DNA of 14,587 nucleotides from contig JAXDLH010000246.1 of NCBI GenBank assembly GCA_034666705.1, forward strand, positions 1 to 14,587, read 5' to 3'. The position numbers were made by a program, and so were the translations under genes. Below the pieces are notes generated by a model, which saw only the letters and a program-made list of their open reading frames with translations, was not told the DNA's origin and did not search any database. This DNA comes from JAXDLH01 sp034666705. Lineage in GTDB: Bacteria > Chloroflexota > UBA6077 > SHYK01. This document shows positions 1 to 7,107 of this stretch, piece by piece; position 1 is the stretch's first letter; every line of letters starts with the position of its first letter.

Positions 1-27
1 ATTACCATCGGCACGCAGGCCGAGTAA
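1..27 (+). CDS. possible C-terminal tail of an upstream protein (partial)
   Basis: The first 27 bases read in frame as ITIGTQAE followed by TAA, and the next gene begins 6 nt later in the same frame, a spacing typical of an operon. The tail resembles the ending of the PDZ domain in HtrA/S1C serine proteases (a hydrophobic strand followed by a G-T/E-x turn), but eight residues are far too few to name a family. It may simply be the closing end of an unrelated gene or a chance open frame. Confidence 0.3.
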   Translation: MTIGTQAE

Positions 28-33
28 GCCCCG

Positions 34-621
34 ATGGCGACAGTCATGCTGACGAGCCCGCTGCCGAGCGTCCGGCAGGGCCTCACCGCAATGCTCGCCG
101 CGTATGGCCACACGGTGGCACACGTCGAAGACGCGCCGGCGGACGCGGTCTGGGTCGTCGATCTGACCAACCCGCGCGAGCTCGACGAGCTCCTGGCCCG
201 CGCCGACCCCGCGGGCCCGCCCGCCGTGGTGGCGCTCGCCGACGACGCGCGGCTTGCCCACCGCCTCGTCAGCGCCGGACTACGCGGCTGGGCATGCCTC
301 CCGCGCGACGTCGACGCCCGCGACCTCGATCTCGCCGTGCGCGCGGCCGATGCCGGCTTCGCGCTCCTCGAAGCCCAGCGCCTGATCGCCGGCTTCCAAC
401 CGCCGGCTATGGAGCTTCCGGAGAACATCCTGACGCCGCGCGAGGTCGAGGTGCTGCAGCTCGTGGCCCGCGGCCTGCCGAACAAGGGAATCGCCCGCAT
501 GCTCGGCATGAGCGAGAACACGGCCAAGTTCCACGTAGCAGCGTTGTGTGCGAAGCTCGGCGCCGCGAACCGCGCCGAGGCCGTCCGGATCGGCGCCCGC
601 TTCGGCCTGGTGGTGCTCTGA
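34..621 (+). CDS. LuxR/NarL-type transcriptional regulator with a degenerate receiver domain
   Basis: A 195-residue DNA-binding regulator, close to the usual NarL-family length of about 210. Residues 1-117 form a receiver-like alpha/beta domain (VRQGL at 13-17 matches the first helix of NarL receivers). Residues 131-190 are a GerE-type helix-turn-helix: LTPREVEVLQLVARG at 133-147, then NKGIA..LGMSENTAKFHVAALCAKL. The receiver is unusual. Asp43 sits where the phospho-acceptor is expected (VVDL), but the acidic pair after the first strand (DD in NarL) reads Thr7-Ser8, and the conserved Lys after strand 5 is Pro90 (WACLPRD). It is therefore probably not switched by ordinary Mg-dependent phosphorylation. 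No histidine kinase is in view. The ATG at 34 has only a weak upstream Shine-Dalgarno, and the gene may be translationally coupled to the frame ending at 27. The HTH is certain; its targets are unknown. Confidence 0.9.
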   Translation: MATVMLTSPLPSVRQGLTAMLAAYGHTVAHVEDAPADAVWVVDLTNPRELDELLARADPAGPPAVVALADDARLAHRLVSAGLRGWACLPRDVDARDLDLAVRAADAGFALLEAQRLIAGFQPPAMELPENILTPREVEVLQLVARGLPNKGIARMLGMSENTAKFHVAALCAKLGAANRAEAVRIGARFGLVVL

Positions 622-758
622 GGCTGCCTCGTAATCCGGCTGTGTCGCGCCGGCGCCGTTGCGGGCTGGTAAAGTAAGGGCGGCCTGAACCAGCGGCGCT
701 CCCGTCCCGGTGCCCCGCGCCTCGCTGAGGGTCGGCCCACTCTGACCGACGAGGCACG

Positions 759-2396
759 ATGGTGGTACGACCCTTGCGCGCCCTTGGTCCGCTGCTGACG
801 CTCGCCCTCGTGCTGCAGACGGTCCTCATGCCCGGCCTCGCCGCCGCGCAGTCCGCTCCGGTCGGGTCGGCGCAATTTGCCGATCTGCTCGACGAATCCG
901 AGGATCAGGCATGCAATCCCGTCCTCACGGTCGACGTTCCCACGGCCGGCGCCACGGTGAGCGGCACGGCGACGATCCGGGGTTGGGTGCTCGACCTGGC
1001 GCAGCCGACCGGCAGCGGCGTCGACATGGTGCACGTGTATATGGACGGCGAGGCCGGCAACGGCGGCACGGGTCTTGGCGTGGCCCAGGTTGGCATCGCG
1101 CGCCCGGACGTCGACGCCGCGTTCGGGCGGAGCCCGAGCCGCGCGGGCTGGCAGCTCGCCTGGAGCGTCGGGAGTACCACCGCCGGCCCCCACACCCTGT
1201 ACGTCTACGCGCACACCGCCTGTGGCTGGAGCTTCGCGACGGTGCCCATAGTCGTGCTTGCCCCGAGCGTGCGGATCTCGGTGGACAGCCCGCCGGCGAA
1301 CGCCACCGCGAACGTCAACCAGATCCTCTTCGTGAGCGGCTGGGCGGCCGATCCCGCGGCCTCGATTGGCACCGGGGTCGATGCGGTGCACGTGTACCTC
1401 GATGGCCAGGCCGGCGCCGGGGGCGTGGGCCTCGGCGTGGCGACGTACGGCACCGCGCGACCGGACGTAGCGGCGGCGCTCGGTCGACCCGCGTGGGCCA
1501 ATAGTGGCTTCACTTTCCCCTGGCGGGTGACGAACGTGGCGCCAGGCCCGCACACGCTGTACGTCTACGCCCACTCCCGCACGGGCGACTGGCAATTCCA
1601 GACGGTGCCGATCACGATTCTGGCCGCGATCGGCGTGCCGGTCACGCCCCCGATCGGTGTCCCACCCGTCGTCACTCCAATACCAATCGTGCCGCCGACG
1701 CCGGTCGTCACGCCGACGCCCCTCCCCGGGCCCCCCGGCGCGTCTGGCTACCCCAGAGGCTCAACCGGCTACACCATCTCATTCCCGCAGTGCGGCAACC
1801 CGTATCCAGCGCTGCCCTACGCGTTCGGCATCCTCGGGGTCGAGGGCGGCCGCTCGTTCACGCAGAATGCATGCTTGGCGAGCCAGTACGCCTGGGCACG
1901 CGCCGCTGGTGGCGCGCCATCGGTCTACATCAACACGGGATACCCCGCCGGCTCGACGGCTACGAACGGCGCCACCGGCCCCGCAGGCAACTGCACGCCA
2001 ACGGACGAGGCATGCCAGGCCTACAACTACGGTTACAACAACGCGATCTACGCGGTGAGTTACGCGCGCGCGCAAGGCGTCAACGCGACGGTATGGTGGC
2101 TCGATGTGGAGACCGAGAACTCGTGGTCGGACACCACGACGCTGAACGCGCGCGCGATCCAGGGCGGAATCGACGGCCTGCACGCCCAGGGCCTGACCGT
2201 GGGGATCTACTCCACGTCGTACCAGTGGGGCCTCATCGCCGGCAGCTTCAACCCTGGAGTCCCCGTCTGGACCGTAGGCCCACAGACTCCAACCGGTGCC
2301 GCCGCGACCTGCACGCCAAGCGCCGCATTCGGCGGCGGCCCCGTGGCGCTCGTCTCCTACTTCACCGGCACCTTCGATGCCGTCTACGCCTGCTGA
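759..2396 (+). CDS. secreted protein with two Ig-like repeats and a GH25-like C-terminal domain
   Basis: A 545-residue exported protein. Residues 1-31 are a classical signal peptide: Arg near the N-terminus, a hydrophobic core TLALVLQTVLMPG, and an AAA-Q cleavage region. Residues 57-166 and 172-288 are two copies of an Ig-like module sharing GVDxVHVYxDG (87-97 and 206-216), GxARPDVxAAxGR and GPHTLYVYAH (143-152 and 263-272). A Val/Pro/Thr-rich linker spans about 291-328. Residues 333-545 form a TIM-barrel-like domain of the GH25/DUF1906 type: FPQCG at 342-346, GILGVEGGRSFTQNACLA at 357-373, and WWLDVETENSW at 446-456. Asp449 and Glu451 match the DxE pair of GH25 lysozymes, so peptidoglycan or another glycan is the likely ligand. 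There is no sortase motif, SLH domain or C-terminal membrane anchor, so it is probably released or held by its Ig modules. The start is the ATG just before the signal peptide. Architecture is secure; lytic activity is inferred. Confidence 0.88.
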   Translation: MVVRPLRALGPLLTLALVLQTVLMPGLAAAQSAPVGSAQFADLLDESEDQACNPVLTVDVPTAGATVSGTATIRGWVLDLAQPTGSGVDMVHVYMDGEAGNGGTGLGVAQVGIARPDVDAAFGRSPSRAGWQLAWSVGSTTAGPHTLYVYAHTACGWSFATVPIVVLAPSVRISVDSPPANATANVNQILFVSGWAADPAASIGTGVDAVHVYLDGQAGAGGVGLGVATYGTARPDVAAALGRPAWANSGFTFPWRVTNVAPGPHTLYVYAHSRTGDWQFQTVPITILAAIGVPVTPPIGVPPVVTPIPIVPPTPVVTPTPLPGPPGASGYPRGSTGYTISFPQCGNPYPALPYAFGILGVEGGRSFTQNACLASQYAWARAAGGAPSVYINTGYPAGSTATNGATGPAGNCTPTDEACQAYNYGYNNAIYAVSYARAQGVNATVWWLDVETENSWSDTTTLNARAIQGGIDGLHAQGLTVGIYSTSYQWGLIAGSFNPGVPVWTVGPQTPTGAAATCTPSAAFGGGPVALVSYFTGTFDAVYAC

Positions 2397-2467
2397 GCGT
2401 CCTCATCGATTCGCACCCTCGCCGCCACCGAGCAACTCCTTGGCAGGGAATTTGCAGACGGAAGCGT

Positions 2468-3922
2468 CTATTCAACGAGATGCGCGGGCGCGGTGTCGAG
2501 TTTCACTGCCCGCTCGGATTGCAGCACGGTCGCCGCGACGACGATGGCCGCGACCAACAGGGCAGCGCTGATGCCGAACGCGAAGTGGTAGCCGCCAGCC
2601 AGGGCGGCCACGAGCGGCTCACCATCCGCAATGAGGCGTGCGGTCTGCGACGTCGCCAGCGTAGCCAGCACCGCCAGCCCGAGCGCGCCGCCCACCTGCG
2701 CCGTTGTATTCACCAGCCCAGAGGCGAGGCCCGCGTTGCGTGCGGTCGCGCCCGACATGGCGAGTGTCATCAGCGCCGGAAACGACAGACCGGCGCCGAT
2801 CCCGACCAGCAGCATCGCCGGCAGAACGTCGCGGACGTACTGGCTATCCACCGGGGCTCGCATAAAGAGGACGAGCCCCGCCAGCATCAGCATGAGGCAG
2901 GGCAGCAGCACCGCGCGTGCGCCGAAGCGCGTAAGCAGGCGCGCGGCGAGATCGATCGAGAGAAACCCGATGGACACCGCCACCGGCAGGAACGCGAACC
3001 CGATCTGCAGCGCATCGTAGCCGACCACCCGCTGCAAAAACAGGGTGCCGAGAAAGAAGAACCCAAAAATCCCCGCGATCATCAGCATCTGGACGAGGTT
3101 CGCGCCCGAGACGTTCCGTGAGCGAAAGATGCTGAGCGGGAGTAGCGGATTCCGCGCGCTCGCCTGGCGAACGATGAATGCCACGAACAGGACAACGGCG
3201 ACGATGCCGAGCCCGAGCGTGCCGGGCGAGCCCCAGCCGTGGTCGGCGGCCTGGCCGACAATCGTGTAGACGCCGAGCATCAACGAGGCGGTCACGAGGA
3301 ACGCGCCCACGACGTCGGCACCGGCGCCGAGCCCGATCCCGCGCTCGGATTCGAGCAGGCGGGCAGCCAGCACCAGGGCCACGATCCCGATCGGCAGGTT
3401 GACGAAGAAGATCCAGTGCCAATTGATCGCCTGCGTGAGCACGCCGCCCGCGAGCAAGCCGATGGAGCCGCCCGCGGCGGCCACGAAGCTGAACACCCCG
3501 ATCGCCCGGGCCTGCTCCCGCGGGTCCGGGAACATCGCCACGATCATGCCCAGGATCAGGGCCGAGCTCATCGCCCCGCCGACCCCCTGGAGGAACCGCG
3601 CGGCGATCAGCATCTCCTGGCTGACCGACACGCCACACAGCAGCGAGGCAGTCGTGAACAGGGCCAGGCCGGTCAGCAGGATGCGTTTGCGGCCGATCAG
3701 ATCGCCGAGCCGCCCCGCGAGCAGCAGCAAACCACCAAAGGCGATCAGGTATGCGTTCACCACCCAGGCCAGGCTCGATTGCGAGAAGCCGAGGTCGCGC
3801 TGAATCGAGGGCAGCGCCACGTTCACGACGGTCTGGTCGAGCACGATCATCAGCATCCCGGCGCAGAGCACGACGAGCGCGATCCACCGCGAGGTGCCGG
3901 TCGACGGGGCAGTCTGATTCAT
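2468..3922 (-). CDS. DHA2-family (EmrB/QacA-type) MFS drug exporter, 14 TM
   Basis: A 484-residue inner-membrane proton-driven exporter. Visible family signatures are motif D1, LDQTVVNVALPSIQ (29-41), with an Asp in TM1; motif A, GRLGDLIGRKR (70-80), in the loop between TM2 and TM3; and motif C of drug exporters, GGSIGLLAGGVL (151-162), followed by NWHWIFFVNLPIG (167-179), which is characteristic of the 14-TM DHA2 group. The length agrees with DHA2. The ATG at 3922 is supported by AGGAAGG 8 nt upstream and by the TM1 start; the frame stays open for 324 further codons upstream, but that part is antisense noise. The gene lies downstream of another MFS gene on the same strand with a 173-nt gap, and converges on the GH25-like gene. 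No TetR- or MarR-type regulator is adjacent. Substrate unknown; toxic organic compounds or an endogenous product are plausible. Confidence 0.93.
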   Translation of the reverse strand: MNQTAPSTGTSRWIALVVLCAGMLMIVLDQTVVNVALPSIQRDLGFSQSSLAWVVNAYLIAFGGLLLLAGRLGDLIGRKRILLTGLALFTTASLLCGVSVSQEMLIAARFLQGVGGAMSSALILGMIVAMFPDPREQARAIGVFSFVAAAGGSIGLLAGGVLTQAINWHWIFFVNLPIGIVALVLAARLLESERGIGLGAGADVVGAFLVTASLMLGVYTIVGQAADHGWGSPGTLGLGIVAVVLFVAFIVRQASARNPLLPLSIFRSRNVSGANLVQMLMIAGIFGFFFLGTLFLQRVVGYDALQIGFAFLPVAVSIGFLSIDLAARLLTRFGARAVLLPCLMLMLAGLVLFMRAPVDSQYVRDVLPAMLLVGIGAGLSFPALMTLAMSGATARNAGLASGLVNTTAQVGGALGLAVLATLATSQTARLIADGEPLVAALAGGYHFAFGISAALLVAAIVVAATVLQSERAVKLDTAPAHLVE

Positions 3923-3930
3923 AGAGAAAG

Positions 3931-3937
3931 CCTTCCT
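3931..3937 (-). promoter_or_regulatory. Shine-Dalgarno AGGAAGG that fixes the DHA2 exporter start
   Basis: On the minus strand AGGAAGG stands 8 nt before the ATG at 3922. This decides the start against the much longer open frame that continues to 4894. Confidence 0.75.
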
Positions 3938-3977
3938 GCTTGGGAAAGTGTCGGACCTATAGTTCAACGCTGCGGGT

Positions 3978-3994
3978 CCCGGATGTCTTCCGGG
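3978..3994. other. short perfect hairpin between the two MFS genes
   Basis: CCCGGA (3978-3983) and TCCGGG (3989-3994) are perfect complements around a 5-nt loop. It lies in the 173-nt gap downstream of the first MFS gene (minus strand). There is no T-run after it, so a Rho-independent terminator is only weakly supported; it could trim or stabilise transcript between the two transporters. Confidence 0.35.
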
Positions 3995-4095
3995 CGCGGC
4001 CCTCGTCCAATCATCGGCGCCTTCTTCGGGCCGCTTGATGACAAAGCAGCTTCTCCGCGCAATGCGCCTCTCCGCCGACGAGGTCACTCCGCAGC

Positions 4096-5346
4096 TCACG
4101 CCGACCCCCGCATGAGGCTCATCTCGGGTCGCCGCGCCAGCGCAAAGAAGAGGCTGCCGACCGCCGTGACGCAGGCGACGACCACGAACGCCAGCCGATA
4201 GTTCCCTAACTGGTCGGCCATCGCCGCCACCAGCAACGGCCCGACCACGATGCCCGAGGTGGTGATCACACCGGCGAACCCCTCGATCGTCGCGAAGGAC
4301 CGCCGCCCGAAGTAATCCGCGCGGATCGCCATCATCAACGGCCCGCGGATCCCCCACGCCGCGCCGTGCAGCACGGCGAACCCGAAGATCAGCAGCGGGC
4401 TCGTCGCCACCACGAGCATGAGCAAGGCCAGCGTATGCGCGCCCATGCACACCCCCGCGATCAGTCGCTTGTCGATGTGGTCGCCGATGAACCCGACGGC
4501 GATCTGCCCGACGAACGAGAACGCCGTCACCAACGCCGCGACGACGCCCGCCTCCTCGAGCGACATCCCCGCCTGCTCTACCAGGAACGGGATGAGGTGG
4601 ACGGTGAGCGCGGAGATCGCGACCAGGGCAAAGGTGTGGCCGAGCGACAGGAGCCAGAACGCCGGCGTGACCATGGCCGCCCGCGCTGAGAAACCGACCG
4701 GCCCAGATCGGGCCATCGGCGGCGTCCCGGGCTCGGGGCCCGTAGGCTGCGGCGCGGCCCGCGCTCCGTCCGGCAGCAGTCCCGAGCCCTCGGGGCTTTG
4801 GCGCAACAGTTGCGCCATCGGGAGACCGACGACCAGGAAGAGCAGGCCAGAGATCATCGCCGTCATTCGCCAGCCGAGCATCTCCAGCGACCACACTACG
4901 GCCGGCACGAGCAGCCCGCCAATGCTGCCGCCGGCGGCCGCGAGCGACATTGCCTTCGCCCGCCGGCGCTCGAACCAGTTCACGATCACGATGTTGACGC
5001 TGAAAAAGCCGCCCAGCGCGATGCCCGTCGCGATCAGCTGCGACGCCGCGTAGAAGCCAAGGAGCGAATCGATGCGACTGGTGGCGAGGAACCCGAGAGC
5101 GGTGATCACCAGCCCAACGCGGATGACGCCCCGTCCGCCGAAGCGATTGATCAGCCAGCCCTGGACCGGCGCGAGGATCCCATTCTCGACCCGGGTGAGC
5201 GAGTAGGCCCCGGAGATGAGGGTCTTACTCCAGCCAAAGTCCTGCTGGAAGTGGAGCAGGTAGGCACCGTATGAATTGAGGAAGAGCGCGTTGCCGAGCG
5301 CCTGGAGCACCATGGCAGCCGCGACGATCCACCACCCATAGAACAT
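4096..5346 (-). CDS. MFS transporter, monocarboxylate/OFA-like
   Basis: A 416-residue 12-TM major facilitator, counted from MFYGWWIV, the start I prefer because FYGWW-IV is the usual opening of TM1 in this group. A GTG 20 codons upstream (5406) extends the frame but has no Shine-Dalgarno, and the extra residues look non-membranous. Signatures are QGWLINRFGGRG in the TM2-TM3 loop, WFERRRAKAMSLAAAGGSIGG (the TM4-TM5 region typical of MCT/OFA porters), a Pro/Gly-rich central loop (about residues 185-215 from this start), GFIGDHIDKR in the second half, and ADYFGRRSFATIEG before TM11. The family usually moves small organic anions such as oxalate, formate, pyruvate or aromatic acids. With bicupin and ThDP-enzyme genes nearby it may import their substrate. 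It is clearly a different MFS subfamily from the exporter downstream, so the pair is not a tandem duplication. Confidence 0.87.
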   Translation of the reverse strand: MFYGWWIVAAAMVLQALGNALFLNSYGAYLLHFQQDFGWSKTLISGAYSLTRVENGILAPVQGWLINRFGGRGVIRVGLVITALGFLATSRIDSLLGFYAASQLIATGIALGGFFSVNIVIVNWFERRRAKAMSLAAAGGSIGGLLVPAVVWSLEMLGWRMTAMISGLLFLVVGLPMAQLLRQSPEGSGLLPDGARAAPQPTGPEPGTPPMARSGPVGFSARAAMVTPAFWLLSLGHTFALVAISALTVHLIPFLVEQAGMSLEEAGVVAALVTAFSFVGQIAVGFIGDHIDKRLIAGVCMGAHTLALLMLVVATSPLLIFGFAVLHGAAWGIRGPLMMAIRADYFGRRSFATIEGFAGVITTSGIVVGPLLVAAMADQLGNYRLAFVVVACVTAVGSLFFALARRPEMSLMRGSA

Positions 5347-5406
5347 CTGTGGCACGCGGCGCTGGATGGCGGCAAGCGCGCGGGACGTACACAAACCTCC
5401 AGCCAC

Positions 5407-5687
5407 GCCAGCCTAAACTCAAGCCGAGGTGAAAACCGCAAGCCTTCACTCGTACATCATGCCTGCATCAATGCCGGTTTCATCGTGGCTGTGGTTTAGG
5501 ATCGGGACCGCCACGCGGGAGTCGTGCAGCCCGGGCGGAGCCTGCAGCCAGGATACACCGGATCTCTGGGCCGCAAGACCGGACGACGATTCCTCAGCCG
5601 GCGGGAGCCGACCTCCAGCGGCGCACGGGAGCGTACCACTTGGCATCGCTGCGACAGTCAGCAGACGCTCCCGTGCTAACTTCGTCG
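5407..5687. other. non-coding spacer between bicupin and MFS genes
   Basis: About 280 nt between two minus-strand genes. I find no convincing ORF, tRNA or riboswitch motif on either strand. It holds the strong stem-loop at 5623-5676 just after the bicupin stop. The remaining part (5407-5622) would be the leader of the MFS gene, but I see no clear -35/-10 pair in it. Confidence 0.5.
5623..5676 (-). terminator. strong stem-loop after the bicupin gene, possible terminator
   Basis: The 12 bases at 5623-5634 (GCACGGGAGCGT) are the exact complement of 5665-5676 (ACGCTCCCGTGC), around a 30-nt loop that contains a further GCTG/CAGC mini-stem. On the minus strand it begins 11 nt after the bicupin TAA. 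There is no following T-run, so termination would be Rho-assisted, or the element may protect the transcript 3' end. Confidence 0.5.
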
Positions 5688-6848
5688 TTAGTCCGCGTCC
5701 TCCTCGTAGCCCCACTGGTAGTTGCGGTCGCGGTAGGCCTCGTCGACCATCAGCGAATGCAGGCCGCGCTTCTCCAGCTCGCGCTCGAACGTCTCGCGCA
5801 CGATCGGGTCCTCGTCGGGGTACTCGATCTGGTCGCGCTGCACATCTTCGACGCGCTCGGTGTTCCCGGACGCGCCGCGGGGCGAGTGGAAGGCGAGGTA
5901 GCGCGCAGCCTCGCCGCCGAGGTTGAAGTGCTGGTGGAACCACCGGTTCGGCGGCACGAACACGCTGCCTTCGTGCCACGGTACAAAGACCTTCTCCTTG
6001 CCCTCGGGCCACATATAGGAGAAACCCTCGCCGCTCGGGATCACGATCAGCGTGCCGGGGCCGTGGCGATGCGCCTTCTTGTAGGTCTGCGACGGGAACA
6101 CGGACATGTGGTTCCACAGCGGCGAGCCGGGGTACTGGATCCACACCACGTGGCCGCCGGCACCACGCTCGCGGAACGGCGTGATGCGGTCCCACGCGCG
6201 CATGTCGGGGAAGAAGTTGCCGACCCAGAACATGCTGCGGCCGCCATTGCGCTCGGAGGGCACGACCTTCGCCTCGGAGTAGAAGTCGGTGCCGTCGGCG
6301 TCGCTGAGGCGGTTGTCGCTCGTGAAGTGGGCGCTGAAGAAGAACTCCGGGTCGGGCAGCAGCGACGTCGCCAGCGGCAGCGAGTTGTAGTGGAGGAGGC
6401 GCGCCGGCTGGTCGCCCTGGGTGCTGCTGAGCTGGTACTCGTGGTGACGCGGGAGCATGAAGAGGCTGTGCTTCTGCCACTCGAACGTCTTCGCCGCGCC
6501 GCTATCACTGGTGATCGTCGTCAGGCCGCGCCCGTCGGCGACGTAGACCAGCTCGTCGAGCGCCATGCGCATGGGCGCCGTCGAGCCGCCCGCGGGGATC
6601 TCGGAGACGCGTACCTCGCTGATCCCCTCCTGGCCGGCGAGCAGCAGAATGGCGGCGTTGCACTTCCGCTCCTCCCACCAGCCCAGCTCCAGCTTGCGGA
6701 TGTCGTCGATGAAGTAGCCGGAGTAGGTCGGCAGCCCGAGTGAGTGCACCCACTCCTCATAGACCGACTTGCGGTCCCACACGCGCCGCACGCCAGCGGC
6801 CTGGAAATTGGCTTGTTCGGTTGCGGTTTCCGTCACAATCTCCCCCAT
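5688..6848 (-). CDS. bicupin protein, possible 3-His dioxygenase-like enzyme
   Basis: A 386-residue two-cupin protein of the type often labelled 'cupin domain / ethanolamine ammonia-lyase-activating protein' or gentisate-dioxygenase-like. The first cupin spans about 80-160 (ALDELVYVADGRG at 96-108; LPRHHEYQ at 132-139). The second spans about 245-325: AHRHGPGTLIVIPSGEG (259-275) is cupin motif 1 and VPPNRWFHQHFN (298-309) is motif 2. His260, His262 and a His in motif 2 (His305 or His307) form a likely metal site; the usual motif-1 Glu is absent, as in 3-His gentisate/salicylate dioxygenases. Fe(II)-dependent oxygenation is therefore plausible but unproven. The acidic C-terminal tail (333-386) looks like an extra segment. 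The ATG at 6848 has a weak ribosome site; the GTG at residue 5 follows GGGGGAG and is an alternative start. A TAGAAT-like -10 lies at 6874-6879 with no good -35. The gene is divergent from the methyltransferase. Confidence 0.85.
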   Translation of the reverse strand: MGEIVTETATEQANFQAAGVRRVWDRKSVYEEWVHSLGLPTYSGYFIDDIRKLELGWWEERKCNAAILLLAGQEGISEVRVSEIPAGGSTAPMRMALDELVYVADGRGLTTITSDSGAAKTFEWQKHSLFMLPRHHEYQLSSTQGDQPARLLHYNSLPLATSLLPDPEFFFSAHFTSDNRLSDADGTDFYSEAKVVPSERNGGRSMFWVGNFFPDMRAWDRITPFRERGAGGHVVWIQYPGSPLWNHMSVFPSQTYKKAHRHGPGTLIVIPSGEGFSYMWPEGKEKVFVPWHEGSVFVPPNRWFHQHFNLGGEAARYLAFHSPRGASGNTERVEDVQRDQIEYPDEDPIVRETFERELEKRGLHSLMVDEAYRDRNYQWGYEEDAD

Positions 6849-6970
6849 CGCGCCCGCGGCGACGCATCAGCCAATTCTACGCCCGGAATCGACCGCGAGA
6901 CGCCGCTAGAGCGCAGCATCTGCCGAGGTGCAGGTGCTCGATACCCTGCGCGGCGAACCGCGGCCATGGA

Positions 6971-7051
6971 AGTGCGGAGTGGCGAGTGCGGAGTGCAGAA
7001 TGGGTGCGGGGCCACGCCGTCCCCGTTACTCCGCACTTCGCGTTCCGCACT
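6971..7051. repeat. imperfect palindromic repeat built from AGTGCGGAGT units
   Basis: The left arm 6971-6994 carries AGTGCGGAGT twice with a 14-nt period (6971-6980 and 6985-6994). The right arm 7028-7051 is its reverse complement at 19 of 24 positions, with the outer 8 and inner 10 bases perfect. The arms are 33 nt apart (6995-7027), and that middle holds further G-rich degenerate copies. Simple units of this kind arranged as a palindrome in an intergenic region look like a dispersed repeat, not gene-specific regulation. It sits between the divergent bicupin and methyltransferase genes. Confidence 0.7.
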
Positions 7052-7061
7052 GTAGTACAGT
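7049..7061. promoter_or_regulatory. 13-bp odd palindrome upstream of the methyltransferase, possible operator
   Basis: ACTGTA-G-TACAGT is a perfect two-fold symmetric site, 46 nt before the methyltransferase ATG and overlapping the outer edge of the AGTGCGGAGT repeat by 3 nt. The symmetry suits a dimeric regulator. A second hairpin (7065-7088; GCGGC/GCCGC around a 6-nt loop) follows before the Shine-Dalgarno. Function is a guess. Confidence 0.3.
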
Positions 7062-7107
7062 CGTGTGGGCGGCGATTCGGCCGCACACCCATCGCCAGGA
7101 GAGCTTG

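Noticed and set aside
3923..4894. Long in-frame N-terminal extension of the DHA2 exporter (frame open to 4894)
   Set aside because: It overlaps the other MFS gene in another frame, is rich in Arg/Ala/Gly without domain features, and the ATG at 3922 has a strong Shine-Dalgarno and starts just before TM1.
5347..5406. GTG start 20 codons upstream for the MCT-like transporter
   Set aside because: No Shine-Dalgarno; family proteins normally begin at the FYGWW segment. It is not fully excluded because the ATG also lacks a clear ribosome site.
5490..5520. T-box-like GGGACCGCCACGCGG segment
   Set aside because: It lacks the conserved GGGTGG..ACCGCG order on either strand and no aminoacyl-tRNA synthetase or amino-acid gene follows.
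5640..6743. Plus-strand open frame of 367 codons opposite the bicupin
   Set aside because: A mirror of the bicupin reading frame in GC-rich DNA; no ribosome site or family signature, whereas the bicupin has clear motifs.
6971..7051. Possible CRISPR or tandem-repeat array
   Set aside because: Only two units per arm with a 14-nt period and no spacers; it is a palindrome, not a CRISPR.
6928..7107. Upstream extension of the methyltransferase frame
   Set aside because: It translates the AGTGCGGAGT palindrome and lacks a ribosome site; the ATG at 7108 has AGGAG 6 nt upstream.
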